64,000 nt of DNA, from positions 62,001-126,000 of the forward strand of contig CAYMPH010000006.1 of NCBI GenBank assembly GCA_964392365.1, given 5' to 3'. Source of the DNA: CAYMPH01 sp964392365 (GTDB lineage Bacteria > Spirochaetota > UBA4802 > UBA5550). The notes below the pieces were generated by a model. The model made no database searches, had not been told where the DNA came from, and saw nothing but the letters and a program-made list of their open reading frames with translations. Both the position numbers and the translations under genes were made by a program. Shown piece after piece: positions 26,290 through 35,392 of the stretch (the first letter of the stretch is position 1; the number at the start of each line of letters is the position of its first letter).

Positions 26290-27432
26290 TCAGTCTTTAT
26301 CAGCAGCTTCGTCAACAGGTTTGATTGTTGTTTCCGGAGCAATAGTATCCACTACAACTTTAAAAGTAGAAATACTTGAAACATTTCCAGCTCTATCTAC
26401 AGCCTTGGCTTCGATTATCTGCTCACCATTAGTTTTAAATTCAATAGCTTTTTTATAAGTATCAAATCCGCCTTTTCCATTCAGTCTGAATAATATTTCA
26501 TCTATGCCGGATTCTTTGTCATCTGCAGTGATGCTGTATTTAACGTCTGTCTGGGCAATATTAACACCGTCTTTGGTTTTAAGTTCTTTATCTGCTTTGA
26601 TTTCAACTACAGGTGATGTGCTATCAACAGCAAAAGTTACTGTTTTATCTTTAAGTTCTGATTCTTTACCGGTTTCGTCTGAAATTTTTAATACGTATGT
26701 ATCGTTTACATTGTTAACATTATCAGTTGCTTTGAATTTAAGCTCTGCTGAACCGTCAATTGCAATTGTAAAAGGAACTGCGCATTCTTTATATTCCTGA
26801 CCGTTTATTGAATACTCAACTTTTTTTACACCGGAAAGTTTATCATTCGCAATAACGTTAAAAGAATGATTTTTTGATACATAGTACTTATCGCCTACTT
26901 TTACTACAGCTCTGCTTGAAGTAACTGACATTTCAGGACCTGTACCATCAACAATTACTTTATATGTTCTTTCAATTTCCGTATTCTGAACAAGGTCTTT
27001 TCCGAAATAAGTAATGGCATGCTTTCCTTCTTCTGGAATTGAAAATGTAGATTCATATTTTTTATATTCTCCATTGTCAATTTTATACTGTATTTCTCCC
27101 ATTGAAACATTATCTTTTGAAATCAGTTTAAATTTGGCTTTAGTGTTTACATAAACTTCGCCATCTTTATAGAAAACTTTTCCATCAGTTGTGGCTGCTG
27201 CACCTGGGACAACAGTATCATTCTTGGCTGGAGCTGTATCAGTTTTACCATCAGTTTTACCTAGTGCTGCATCTTTGATGTCTTCAGCCTTCTTTTCAAC
27301 TTTTTTCTCAGTATCTGCTTTTTTTGCAGCTGCATTATCGTTGTTAACAGGCTCTTCCTGTGCGAAAACAGATGCAGTAAAAATTAAGCCTAACATCAGG
27401 CAGAATACCGCCATAGTTAATTTTTTAATCAT
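26290..27432 (-). CDS. secreted Ig-like repeat protein resembling OmpL47
   Basis: 380 residues with a signal peptide (AVFCLMLGLIFTASVFAQ). An Ala/Lys/Asp-rich low-complexity linker (about 25-85) leads to three beta-sandwich repeats, each with the signature SGVKKVEYSING-x-YKxY ... GxxxIxxxAxDxxGN and ending TTAPE/TSPVVE-like linkers. This pattern matches the OmpL47-type beta-sandwich repeats of Leptospira surface proteins. Likely periplasmic or surface-exposed. Transcribed away from the origin region, with its own terminator. Confidence 0.8.
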   Translation of the reverse strand: MIKKLTMAVFCLMLGLIFTASVFAQEEPVNNDNAAAKKADTEKKVEKKAEDIKDAALGKTDGKTDTAPAKNDTVVPGAAATTDGKVFYKDGEVYVNTKAKFKLISKDNVSMGEIQYKIDNGEYKKYESTFSIPEEGKHAITYFGKDLVQNTEIERTYKVIVDGTGPEMSVTSSRAVVKVGDKYYVSKNHSFNVIANDKLSGVKKVEYSINGQEYKECAVPFTIAIDGSAELKFKATDNVNNVNDTYVLKISDETGKESELKDKTVTFAVDSTSPVVEIKADKELKTKDGVNIAQTDVKYSITADDKESGIDEILFRLNGKGGFDTYKKAIEFKTNGEQIIEAKAVDRAGNVSSISTFKVVVDTIAPETTIKPVDEAADKD

Positions 27433-27570
27433 AAAAATCCTCCCTTGTTTTTTTATATTTATAATAATTAATTATAAATGAACCTTTTTAAAAGAACATA
27501 CAAAATACAATTAAATATGATATACGTCAATACAGATTTTAACCGCTAATATATATTTTTCAGCTGGAAA

Positions 27571-28125
27571 TCAATTTATAGCTTTAAAATCATTTATGTC
27601 TAAAGCAAAAGTCCTGTCGCTCATGATTATTAATTTAATAATATCATAAATGTCCAGATTTTCTGATTTCATTTTATCAATTGCAGAAACAGCTTCTGTG
27701 TACTTGGAGATAGAATCAATACAAAAGGTTGATTTAAAAATATCAGGATAAAATTCTTTTAATTCTGATATTAAATCCAGATTATCCTGTATGCGGGTTT
27801 TAGAATCTATTATAAAAACTTTATGAGCCTGAATGCATGAATTCATGAGTTCACTCAATTTATAATCATTTTCTTTTATTAAATCAGGCGATTCAAGAGT
27901 TTTTAATAACTCTGAATATAACAGCATGCTTTCAGATGTTGTGCTGTTTATAGCCATAAGTTTCGATTTGTTGATCATATTTATTGATTCGATTGCACCT
28001 GAAATTATATCTTTCTCAATTTTTAATTTTGATAAAAGTTCAGTATTCGATGAACGCGCATCGAGGATTATAATTAGAAGCAGAATAAAGGTTAAAAAAA
28101 GTTTTGATAATATTTTGTTCTGCAT
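27571..28125 (-). CDS. secreted hypothetical helical protein
   Basis: 184 residues with a hydrophobic N-terminal signal (LSKLFLTFILLLIIILDARS). The rest is alpha-helical, Ser/Lys/Ile-rich, without cysteine pairs or motifs I recognise. Two internal stretches (INMINKSKLMAINST and DIYDIIKLIIMSDRTFALDI) are amphipathic. The start at 28125 has GGA five bases upstream; an ATG three codons earlier is possible. It sits alone between the OmpL47-like gene and an Old Yellow Enzyme gene, both on the same strand. Probably periplasmic; function unknown. Confidence 0.6.
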   Translation of the reverse strand: MQNKILSKLFLTFILLLIIILDARSSNTELLSKLKIEKDIISGAIESINMINKSKLMAINSTTSESMLLYSELLKTLESPDLIKENDYKLSELMNSCIQAHKVFIIDSKTRIQDNLDLISELKEFYPDIFKSTFCIDSISKYTEAVSAIDKMKSENLDIYDIIKLIIMSDRTFALDINDFKAIN

Positions 28126-28223
28126 AATTTCCATACTCTGACAGATAGCAATTTGATTTATCTGATTACGATATACATATAATATAAGTATATCTTATCG
28201 TGTAGTCAATATAATATAGATAT

Positions 28224-29417
28224 TTAACTGATTCCCTTTCTTATTTTATAATAACATTTTGCCTCAGAAGAATAAATTGCAGCCATGCATTCATTGCAGG
28301 GACCGGATTTCACGCATCCGGAAATATAATCCGGATCATTCTCAATTTTTTTTACAAAATCAGTTTCATAAACAAGTGCTCTTCCTAGCTGAACAAAATT
28401 AAAACCTTTTGAAATTACTTTCTCAATACCCTTTAAAGAAGATGCACCGCCTACATAAATAACCGGTATTTTAACTGCTTTCCTGATTCTCAAAGCGTCT
28501 TCTAGAAAATAAAGATCTTCATATTTATAACTTTCCATGAAGAAACGCCCGGCTAAGAGTAGACCCAGTTTTATTATTAAGCCTTTTGTCTGATAATGAG
28601 CAAGTTCTTTAAATGGCGTATTTCCTCTCATGAGATACATTGGATTTCTGCTCACGAAACCGCCGCTAAGTACAAGCGCATCAACTCCTTCTTTTTCAAG
28701 AATTTCTGCAATTTTTATTGAATCCTCAATTTCAACTCCGCCGGGGACTGCATCCCTCAAATTCATTTTTACGATTACAGCGATTTTTTTCCCGGCTTTC
28801 TTTTTTACCTCTTTAATAACTTCACGAAGAAATCTGGATCTGTTTTCAAGCGATCCTCCCCAGCGGTCAGTTCTTTCATTTGTTACCGGGGAAAGAAACT
28901 GGCTGATAAGATAGCCGTGACCTGCATGTATCTCAACTGCATCGAAACCGGATTTTATTGCAATGTTTACAGAATTGCCGTAAGCGTTAATTATATCTGT
29001 AATATCTTTCTCGGACATTTCTTCTGTCATGGTGAAAGAGAAAAGATTGAATTTCCTTGTTGGAGCAAGAACTCTTCCGCCTACTTTTTTGTCTGCCATA
29101 TTGCCGCAATGACCGAGTTGAACTGAAGATTTAGCTCCGGCTTTTTTAATTTTATCTGTAAGTTTTTTTAAATATGGTATAATATCATCATGCATCCAGC
29201 ATTCGTGATTAAAGGCCCGTCCGTTATTTGAAACAGCTATATATGCAACTGTTGTCATTCCAACTCCGCCTTCAGCAACAGCCTGATGATATTTATATAA
29301 TGATTCTGATGGAAAGCCGTTAGGGCACATTCCTTCGAAAGCAGCAGATCTGATAATTCTGTTCTTTAATGTTAAAGGTCCAAGTTTTGCTTTAGTAAAC
29401 GCTATTGATTTAGTCAT
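28224..29417 (-). CDS. NADH:flavin oxidoreductase, Old Yellow Enzyme family
   Basis: 397 residues. An FMN-containing TIM barrel that reduces activated C=C bonds. Typical segments: LKNRIIRSAAFEG, VQLGHCGNMAD, VEIHAGHGYLISQFLSPVTNERTDRWGGSLENRSRFLREV (positions about 162-195), VDALVLSGG and FVQLGRALVYET. Cysteines near the C-terminus (CNECMA) recall the 2,4-dienoyl-CoA reductase-like subgroup, which uses an iron-sulfur cluster, but the usual full CxxCxxxC set and the extra FAD/NAD domains are absent. Physiological substrate unknown. Confidence 0.92.
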   Translation of the reverse strand: MTKSIAFTKAKLGPLTLKNRIIRSAAFEGMCPNGFPSESLYKYHQAVAEGGVGMTTVAYIAVSNNGRAFNHECWMHDDIIPYLKKLTDKIKKAGAKSSVQLGHCGNMADKKVGGRVLAPTRKFNLFSFTMTEEMSEKDITDIINAYGNSVNIAIKSGFDAVEIHAGHGYLISQFLSPVTNERTDRWGGSLENRSRFLREVIKEVKKKAGKKIAVIVKMNLRDAVPGGVEIEDSIKIAEILEKEGVDALVLSGGFVSRNPMYLMRGNTPFKELAHYQTKGLIIKLGLLLAGRFFMESYKYEDLYFLEDALRIRKAVKIPVIYVGGASSLKGIEKVISKGFNFVQLGRALVYETDFVKKIENDPDYISGCVKSGPCNECMAAIYSSEAKCYYKIRKGIS

Positions 29418-29469
29418 TTTTTATTCTCCGGTCATTTCGGTTTAATCCTGTAAATTAAATCTATTTATA

Positions 29470-30120
29470 TTATTTAGTTTTATTTAAAGTTATTTTATTA
29501 AATATAATATGCATATCATATTTAATAATTTCGATAGTTTTACTTGATGGAACTCCAGTATACATTTCTTTTTTTTCTTCCTCTGTTAATGTTTCTGCGC
29601 AGGAAAAAATGTAAGTTGAACCGTTATTACTAACTCCATTTACATAGCACTGGCTATCAATCATGCATGAACCATAATTAATATTTTTTTTACCAATTCT
29701 GATTGATAATGGAGGACATGTGGAATCCGGTTTTAATTCCGCCTCATAAATACCTATTAATTTATCCGGAATATATCTATACTTATACTGCTGAGCGTCA
29801 TTTTTATTATCCATAAGAAATCCGTCAAAACCCCATCCAGTTTGATTCTTCCACTTTACATTAACCCAGCTGCCGACAACCCCTGCCAGAATTATCTCAT
29901 CATTTTTTTTATTACCGGTTATAACCTCTACCTGTTGTCCGTCCGGGATAAGGACTATTGTATTGCTGCTGGTATTTGCTTCTGACCGTAATCTTAAACC
30001 GCTTTTTGCAGATACCCACTTTTGAATCTGATTTAATTGTTTGTCCTGCTGAGGATCAGCTTGTTTACAACCGGTAATTACCAGAATAACTAAAATTAAA
30101 AAAAACATTTTTTTATTCAT
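29470..30120 (-). CDS. lipoprotein with bacterial SH3 domain
   Basis: 216 residues. Lipoprotein signal with lipobox VITGC (Cys18). Residues about 35-105 form an SH3-type (SH3_3) domain: KSGLRLRSEANTSSNTIVLIPDGQQVEVI ... GSWVNVKWKNQTGWGFDGFL. A C-terminal region of about 100 residues has three Cys residues and no match I know. SH3_3 domains commonly bind peptidoglycan or act as protein adaptors, so an envelope location is likely. Followed upstream by the divergent mnmG promoter region. Confidence 0.8.
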   Translation of the reverse strand: MNKKMFFLILVILVITGCKQADPQQDKQLNQIQKWVSAKSGLRLRSEANTSSNTIVLIPDGQQVEVITGNKKNDEIILAGVVGSWVNVKWKNQTGWGFDGFLMDNKNDAQQYKYRYIPDKLIGIYEAELKPDSTCPPLSIRIGKKNINYGSCMIDSQCYVNGVSNNGSTYIFSCAETLTEEEKKEMYTGVPSSKTIEIIKYDMHIIFNKITLNKTK

Positions 30121-30351
30121 TTTAAATCCTCTATTGGTGATTTAATTATTTAATAAATCACAGGTTCTGCAGGTTGCTGATAACTATCATTTTGCTGTTT
30201 TTAAATTTTTTGTAAAGAAGTTTAATTAAAAAAATAAAGTCATGTAAGTGAATAAATTAATAAATTGACTGATAAGTACAGCTTAAAATCATATATTATA
30301 TTGCTGGATGAATATTAAAATAAACAGATAGATTTAAAGAGACATAATATA

Positions 30352-32235
30352 ATGAAAGAATATGATATTATTGTAATTGGCGCAGGACATGCAGGAGTTG
30401 AAGCATCACTTGCTGCATCAAGAATGGGAATGAAAACTCTTGTTGTAACAGGCAATATTGACACCATTGCACAGATGAGCTGTAATCCGGCAATCGGCGG
30501 ACTTGCAAAAGGACATATTGTTAAAGAGATAGATGCACTCGGCGGTGAAATGGGTAAAACCATAGACGAGACAGGTATTCATTTTAAAATGCTTAATAAA
30601 AGCAAAGGTCCTGCAGTTTGGGCACCACGTGCTCAGGCAGATAAAAAAAAATATCAGTTAAAAATGAAACAGATTCTTGAAACTCAAAAGAATCTTGATA
30701 TTATTCAGGATGTGGTTGATGAGATTGTTGCTGAAAATGGAATTCTGAAAGGGGTCATAACAGCACGAGGACAGCAATTCAATTCCAGGGCTGTTATTAT
30801 ATGCACGGGAACTTTTTTAAAAGGACTGATTCATATTGGAAATTTCAGACAGAAGTGCGGAAGACTTGGAGATTTTTCAGCAGAAAATCTTTCTGATTCA
30901 CTTAGAGCTTTAGGCTTTCCTGTATTAAGACTTAAAACTGGAACTCCCCAGAGAATAAGCGGTTTATCAATAGATTTTAATAAGTGCGAAATTCAAATGC
31001 CGGATGAAGTGCCATCACCTTTTTCTTTTCTGACAAAGGAAATTATCCGGGAACAGATTCCCTGCTGGATTACATATACCACTGATGAGACGCATAAATT
31101 TATAAAAAACAATCTGCATCTTTCTCCGCTATATGGGGGAGTTATTAAAGGTACAGGCGCAAGATATTGCCCATCTATCGAAGACAAGGTTGTGCGTTTC
31201 TCAGATAAACCGAGACATCAGCTTTTCCTTGAGCCTGAAGGAACAGATACTTCTGAATTTTATATCAACGGATTTTCAAGTTCTCTTCCAGAGGACGTCC
31301 AGCTTCAGATGGTTCGGACTATTCCAGGGCTTGAAAATGTCCACGTTATGCGCCCTGCTTACGCAGTTGAATATGATTTTGTTCCTCCAGTTGAGCTTAA
31401 ATCTACTCTTGAAACAAAAAAAATATCAGGCCTGTATCATGCAGGGCAGATAAACGGAACATCGGGATATGAAGAAGCAGCAGCACAGGGTCTTATGGCT
31501 GCAATAAACGCTGCTAGAAAAATACTTGGCCGCGAACCGTTTATATTAAAAAGATCGGAAGCATATATAGGAGTTCTGATTGATGATCTAGTAACAAAGG
31601 GAACTATAGAGCCATACCGTATGTTTACTTCAAGAGCAGAGCACAGGCTTCTTCTCCGCCAGGATAATGCAGATATAAGGCTGATGAAATACGGATTAGA
31701 AAATTTACTTATTTCAAAAGAACAATATACGGGTATGGAGGAAAAATACAGGAAAATATCGGAATGGAAGGCCGAGTTTAAAAATAAAACGATAATTGTA
31801 GACGATAGAATTAAAGCTATTATCAGAATGGATGAAAAAAGCCATGAACTGCCCGGGAAAATAAATCTTGAAAGGCTTTTAAAACGGCCTGAAGTAAGAT
31901 TAGCTGATTTAATTAAAATTACCGGCGACAAAATTGATGAATCCATTGCTGCCATTGTAGAAATGGAGATTAAGTATGAAGGCTATATCAAGAGGGATAT
32001 GGAAAGAATCAGCGTGCTTGAGGGATATGAAGCAAAAATAATACCTGCAGGATTTGATTATAAATCGGTAAATGGCCTTAAAAATGAAGCAAGAGAGAAG
32101 CTTATTAAAATAAATCCGTCAACAATAGGGCAGGCAATGAGAATATCAGGCGTCGACCCATCAGATATCTCAATACTGATTGTTCATGTGGAGTATTTTC
32201 ATAAAAAGCATGGAGTTCCACGTGGAACAATTTGA
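30352..32235 (+). CDS. mnmG: tRNA uridine-5-carboxymethylaminomethyl modification enzyme MnmG (GidA)
   Basis: 627 residues. An FAD enzyme that with MnmE forms cmnm5U at the tRNA wobble position 34. Features: N-terminal FAD motif VIGAGHAGVEASLAASRMG, CNPAIGGLAKGH, the segment GTGARYCPSIEDKVVRF, LYHAGQINGTSGYEEAAAQGLMAAINAA, and MFTSRAEHRLLLRQDNAD. The C-terminal helical domain follows to the end. Its last 26 or so bases overlap the start of rsmG and contain a parS-type palindrome. The gene heads the rightward mnmG-rsmG unit, as near many bacterial origins. Confidence 0.97.
   Translation: MKEYDIIVIGAGHAGVEASLAASRMGMKTLVVTGNIDTIAQMSCNPAIGGLAKGHIVKEIDALGGEMGKTIDETGIHFKMLNKSKGPAVWAPRAQADKKKYQLKMKQILETQKNLDIIQDVVDEIVAENGILKGVITARGQQFNSRAVIICTGTFLKGLIHIGNFRQKCGRLGDFSAENLSDSLRALGFPVLRLKTGTPQRISGLSIDFNKCEIQMPDEVPSPFSFLTKEIIREQIPCWITYTTDETHKFIKNNLHLSPLYGGVIKGTGARYCPSIEDKVVRFSDKPRHQLFLEPEGTDTSEFYINGFSSSLPEDVQLQMVRTIPGLENVHVMRPAYAVEYDFVPPVELKSTLETKKISGLYHAGQINGTSGYEEAAAQGLMAAINAARKILGREPFILKRSEAYIGVLIDDLVTKGTIEPYRMFTSRAEHRLLLRQDNADIRLMKYGLENLLISKEQYTGMEEKYRKISEWKAEFKNKTIIVDDRIKAIIRMDEKSHELPGKINLERLLKRPEVRLADLIKITGDKIDESIAAIVEMEIKYEGYIKRDMERISVLEGYEAKIIPAGFDYKSVNGLKNEAREKLIKINPSTIGQAMRISGVDPSDISILIVHVEYFHKKHGVPRGTI
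32215..32228. promoter_or_regulatory. parS-type site 1 (mnmG/rsmG junction)
   Basis: GTTCCACGTGGAAC is a perfect 14-bp palindrome and matches the conserved bacterial parS core (GTTtCACGTGaAAC; the CC/GG form is the Pseudomonas-type sequence). It lies in the final codons of mnmG and the first codons of rsmG, about 6 kb from dnaA. Confidence 0.85.
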
Positions 32236-32938
32236 ATTAATAAAATCTCTGATTGAAAGCAGCGGGCTTAACCTCAGGAAAGATCAGATTGGCAGTTTGT
32301 CTAAATTTGCAGAGATGATATATTCAGAAAACCGGAATTTCAATCTTACAGGATTTAAATCAATAAATGAAATGGTGGAGGGGCTTATAATTGAAAGCCT
32401 TTTACCTTTTAAACAGGCGGAAGTTCCACGTGGAACATTATTCTGCGATCTCGGATCTGGGTCCGGCATACCTGGTATTCCTATTGGTGTTATGTTTAAT
32501 GATATTAATGGTATTCTCGTGGAATCGAGCATGAAAAAAAATAATTTTATGAATGAAGTCTTTTCGCTTATTAGCCTGAATACTGTTTCGGCTGTGTGCG
32601 GAAGAGCGGAAGATTTCGGCCGTATTGAAGCGAATAGGGGGAAATTCGGGCTGGTTGTATCAAGAGCCTTTGCTCATGAGTATGTTGTTATTGAAATGGC
32701 AGCACCGATTCTTTCTGATTCCGGGTCGTTGTTTATTTATGCAAACAGGAATTTTACCGCTTTGCCTGCTCCAGTGCTTGATCATGCTGAGGAACTTGGT
32801 CTTATTCCCGGGAATCCTTATAATATTAATCTTTCAAGTGGCGGGATTGTTTTTATTAAGAAAGGAATTACTCCGGATAAATATCCGAGAAGATATCCTG
32901 TTATTAAAAGAGAATCAGATAGGGCAATGAATGTTTAA
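32222..32938 (+). CDS. rsmG: 16S rRNA (guanine-N7) methyltransferase RsmG (GidB)
   Basis: About 238 residues. Methylates 16S rRNA G527 with SAM. Motif I is FCDLGSGSGIPGIPIGVMF, followed by NRNFNLTGF, the conserved VCGRAEDFGR and VVSRAFA. Start choice is uncertain: GTG at 32222 has GGAG six bases upstream, while ATG at 32210 lacks a site; both lie inside the mnmG end. A second parS palindrome is inside the gene. It overlaps the following hypothetical gene by 8 bases. No parA/parB follows, which is unusual since these normally come next. Confidence 0.93.
   Translation: MEQFELIKSLIESSGLNLRKDQIGSLSKFAEMIYSENRNFNLTGFKSINEMVEGLIIESLLPFKQAEVPRGTLFCDLGSGSGIPGIPIGVMFNDINGILVESSMKKNNFMNEVFSLISLNTVSAVCGRAEDFGRIEANRGKFGLVVSRAFAHEYVVIEMAAPILSDSGSLFIYANRNFTALPAPVLDHAEELGLIPGNPYNINLSSGGIVFIKKGITPDKYPRRYPVIKRESDRAMNV
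32423..32436. promoter_or_regulatory. parS-type site 2 (inside rsmG)
   Basis: A second exact copy of GTTCCACGTGGAAC, 208 bases from the first and inside the rsmG coding sequence, where it encodes EVPRGT. Exact duplication of a 14-bp palindrome at this spacing is unlikely by chance and fits a ParB/Spo0J loading cluster. Confidence 0.85.
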
Positions 32939-33479
32939 TACAAGAATAATAGCAGCTTTTTTATGCCTGATCCTAATATCTGCCGGAGGCGAAGTATACA
33001 GAGACCGGATTATTTCCGATATGATGCTGGTTGTGCCGGGAATCGGTGCAGAGAAAGCAATGCTTGGCTCAGACTTGAATGAATTTCTTCAAAGAACCAG
33101 AAGAGCTCAGTACAAGGTGTCGCGATTAAAGAAAGCCGGAGATGTATTTGCAGATATATTAAAGATTAATTCTGATATTAAAGTTTACTTTGATGAAATA
33201 TATTTTAATGATGAAACCGGTTCTGTAATTTATAGTTTTAATAAAAAAATTTCTGCAGTTGGAGGTTTGTCTCAAGAGAGGCAGACAATAGATATGGTTG
33301 ATCTTAAAGCAGGAATAGAGAATTTTTTATTTAATTATGGAAATGCAGGCCTTGAGAAAATAGAAAACAGCATTTCGCGGGTTTATATTTATAAAACTTC
33401 AGGAATTGCTTTATTTGATGATGGTAAGAATGATACAATTGATCTATATATCGTTTTCCCTGTCAGCGGGAAGATGTGA
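32931..33479 (+). CDS. secreted hypothetical protein after rsmG
   Basis: 182 residues with an N-terminal signal (IIAAFLCLILISAGG). The mature part contains VVPGIGAEKAMLGSDLNEFL, and later YFDEIYFNDETGSVIYSF and DDGKNDTIDLYIVFP; no family recognised. The start overlaps the end of rsmG by 8 bases, so it is co-translated in the position usually occupied by parA. The 3' end overlaps the convergent DNA methyltransferase gene by 36 bases. Probably an envelope protein; function unknown. Confidence 0.65.
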   Translation: MFNTRIIAAFLCLILISAGGEVYRDRIISDMMLVVPGIGAEKAMLGSDLNEFLQRTRRAQYKVSRLKKAGDVFADILKINSDIKVYFDEIYFNDETGSVIYSFNKKISAVGGLSQERQTIDMVDLKAGIENFLFNYGNAGLEKIENSISRVYIYKTSGIALFDDGKNDTIDLYIVFPVSGKM

Positions 33480-35228
33480 TTCGATACTGTATGCTTCTTT
33501 ATCCATTATGCCATAGACATGCTGAATAAGGTCTTCAATGTTTTCCCTTGCTGTATTTTCAATTCCTCCGGTTTTATTTAAATTATCAGCCAGATTTTTG
33601 ATCTTTTCCTGAATTTCCTTTCCCGGTATTTTAATTGGAAGCTTTTCCAGATTTCCTTTTAAAACTTTTACTGTAAAAAAACTTTTTTCATAATAATACT
33701 GCATAATTCTCGAGTTTAGTATGGCAACTAGGCAATCAGCGTCTAACTCGGGAATTGCAGGTATAAATCCGTTCACATTATTAAGAGTGAAGTACCCGTT
33801 GCTGTCTCTTGCAAATGTTAACCTTTTCCCTATGAATTTATAAAGGATTTTATTTTGAGATTTATACAAATTAAGAGGAGCTGTTTGTTGTAGTTTGTCT
33901 TTGTCGTATTTAAAGAAATGGTTGCTGAAATTAATTCTATACTGTTCTAAATCTGTGCCTATAATAATCGGATCCGGCTGATCGTCTGTTTTTTGATCAG
34001 ATATAAGTTTATTATTGTCACCAGTTACAATGCCCAGAAAAAATTTCGCTTTATTTTTTAAAAATACTGAATCAGCACTTTCAATTCTGCTGATTATGCC
34101 TGCTGATTTAGTTGAGTAGTTTATATTAAAAATATTTTCGTGTGTATTCATGTAACTTTGCTGGGGAATAAGCCGCTGGGTATTTCTTTCTGATTTTTTA
34201 TTTGAATCAATTTTTACAATATTTGATTTTATTTCAGCCGTTTCTTCTTTTTTAATAATAACTGAAACTGATGGAGCAAATACTCCTTTAAATTTTTCTC
34301 CCCATAATGATATCTCTTCAATTGCAAAATTATCAAGAACAAACTTCCTCGACGCCATATGAGCCTTTATATTGAGGAAAGCTTCAGGAAGCAGAAAAGA
34401 AATCCTGCCATTATCTTCAATGAAATCTTTTGCTCTTTCAATGAACAGTGTAAATGTATTCAAACCTGTTGATGAAGTTTCATAATTATCTTTATAATAT
34501 TTTTTTTGTGATTCTTTAAGCCTGCTTCCCCAAGGAGGATTGCCTGAAACAATATTAAATTTTATTTCATTATTTTTTTTGTAAAATGGTATAGATGATT
34601 TATCTAGAAAATCATTTTCAAAAATATTAATTTTTTCAATAGGCATCCCGGAAATTTTCGCCAGATTTGATCTGGCTATATTTATAGCAGTACTGTCTGT
34701 ATCAAAACCGTATATATTTTTTATTATAACCGCTGGAATTTTTTTCTCCGGACAGCCTGACTCTTTTAATAATCTGAATAGTTCAACATAATATCCGATT
34801 AAAAATTGACCTGAGCCGCATGCAGGGTCCAGTATTTTAATTTCATGAATGCTTTCGTTAAAATTCTGTAAGGTCCCTTTGATAATAAATTTTACAATAT
34901 CATCCGGGGTGAAGAACTGTCCTTTTTCTTTTTTTAATGAACAGTTTTGCAGATTCTGGTAAATGTATCCTGTTAAATCCCCATGTTCTAAAATATTCCA
35001 CGATTTTGAAATTTGAATAAGTTCGGATATGCTTTCAGTTGTGCTGACAGAAGATTTGATTAAATTTTTAACATTCAATCCGTTGTTTGTAAAGCAGCTG
35101 ATAATGTTATCTAAAGCAAGAAGTTTGTTATTTTGCGATGAGACATAATCTTTAAGCAGAGTGATTCTATAATCTATGTATTTTTTATGCTTTTTTATAT
35201 ATCCTGAGCTTTCAACTAATTCATTCAT
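33444..35228 (-). CDS. N6-adenine DNA methyltransferase (TaqI/Eco57I-like)
   Basis: 594 residues. SAM motif I LDPACGSGQFLIGYY (about residue 130) and catalytic motif IV NPPWG (about 230), preceded by GQFFTPDDIVKFII, identify a gamma-class N6-adenine methyltransferase. The C-terminal half has target-recognition features of TaqI-type enzymes (IVGTDLEQYRINFSNHFFKYD, NVNGFIPAIP, ILNSRIMQYYYEKSFFTVKVLKGNLEKLPI). No PD-(D/E)xK nuclease domain or separate endonuclease gene is evident, so it may be a solitary methylase, or a type IIG enzyme with an N-terminal nuclease I cannot see. It converges on the rsmG-linked gene with a 36-base overlap. Confidence 0.85.
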   Translation of the reverse strand: MNELVESSGYIKKHKKYIDYRITLLKDYVSSQNNKLLALDNIISCFTNNGLNVKNLIKSSVSTTESISELIQISKSWNILEHGDLTGYIYQNLQNCSLKKEKGQFFTPDDIVKFIIKGTLQNFNESIHEIKILDPACGSGQFLIGYYVELFRLLKESGCPEKKIPAVIIKNIYGFDTDSTAINIARSNLAKISGMPIEKINIFENDFLDKSSIPFYKKNNEIKFNIVSGNPPWGSRLKESQKKYYKDNYETSSTGLNTFTLFIERAKDFIEDNGRISFLLPEAFLNIKAHMASRKFVLDNFAIEEISLWGEKFKGVFAPSVSVIIKKEETAEIKSNIVKIDSNKKSERNTQRLIPQQSYMNTHENIFNINYSTKSAGIISRIESADSVFLKNKAKFFLGIVTGDNNKLISDQKTDDQPDPIIIGTDLEQYRINFSNHFFKYDKDKLQQTAPLNLYKSQNKILYKFIGKRLTFARDSNGYFTLNNVNGFIPAIPELDADCLVAILNSRIMQYYYEKSFFTVKVLKGNLEKLPIKIPGKEIQEKIKNLADNLNKTGGIENTARENIEDLIQHVYGIMDKEAYSIESHLPADRENDI

Positions 35229-35392
35229 TTATTATCTTCGGGTTAATTGGAATTACCGGGCAGGCTCTTCTGATTTATTATCGGATTAAAGGATAAACTT
35301 TTTTGAAAAAATATTTGAAGTGATGGATTAATCTTGACCGGCATTTGGAATTATAGTTTTTAATATTATTATAATTAAACAGCAGGTGGAAA

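Noticed and set aside
30265..30300. Possible mnmG promoter TTGACT with downstream AT-rich box
   Set aside because: The -10 candidates (CATATA, TATATT) are not at a convincing distance.
33444..33479. The 36-base overlap of convergent genes as a sign of mis-called ends
   Set aside because: Both reading frames end with clear stops and both have supporting sequence to their ends, so the overlap is taken as real.
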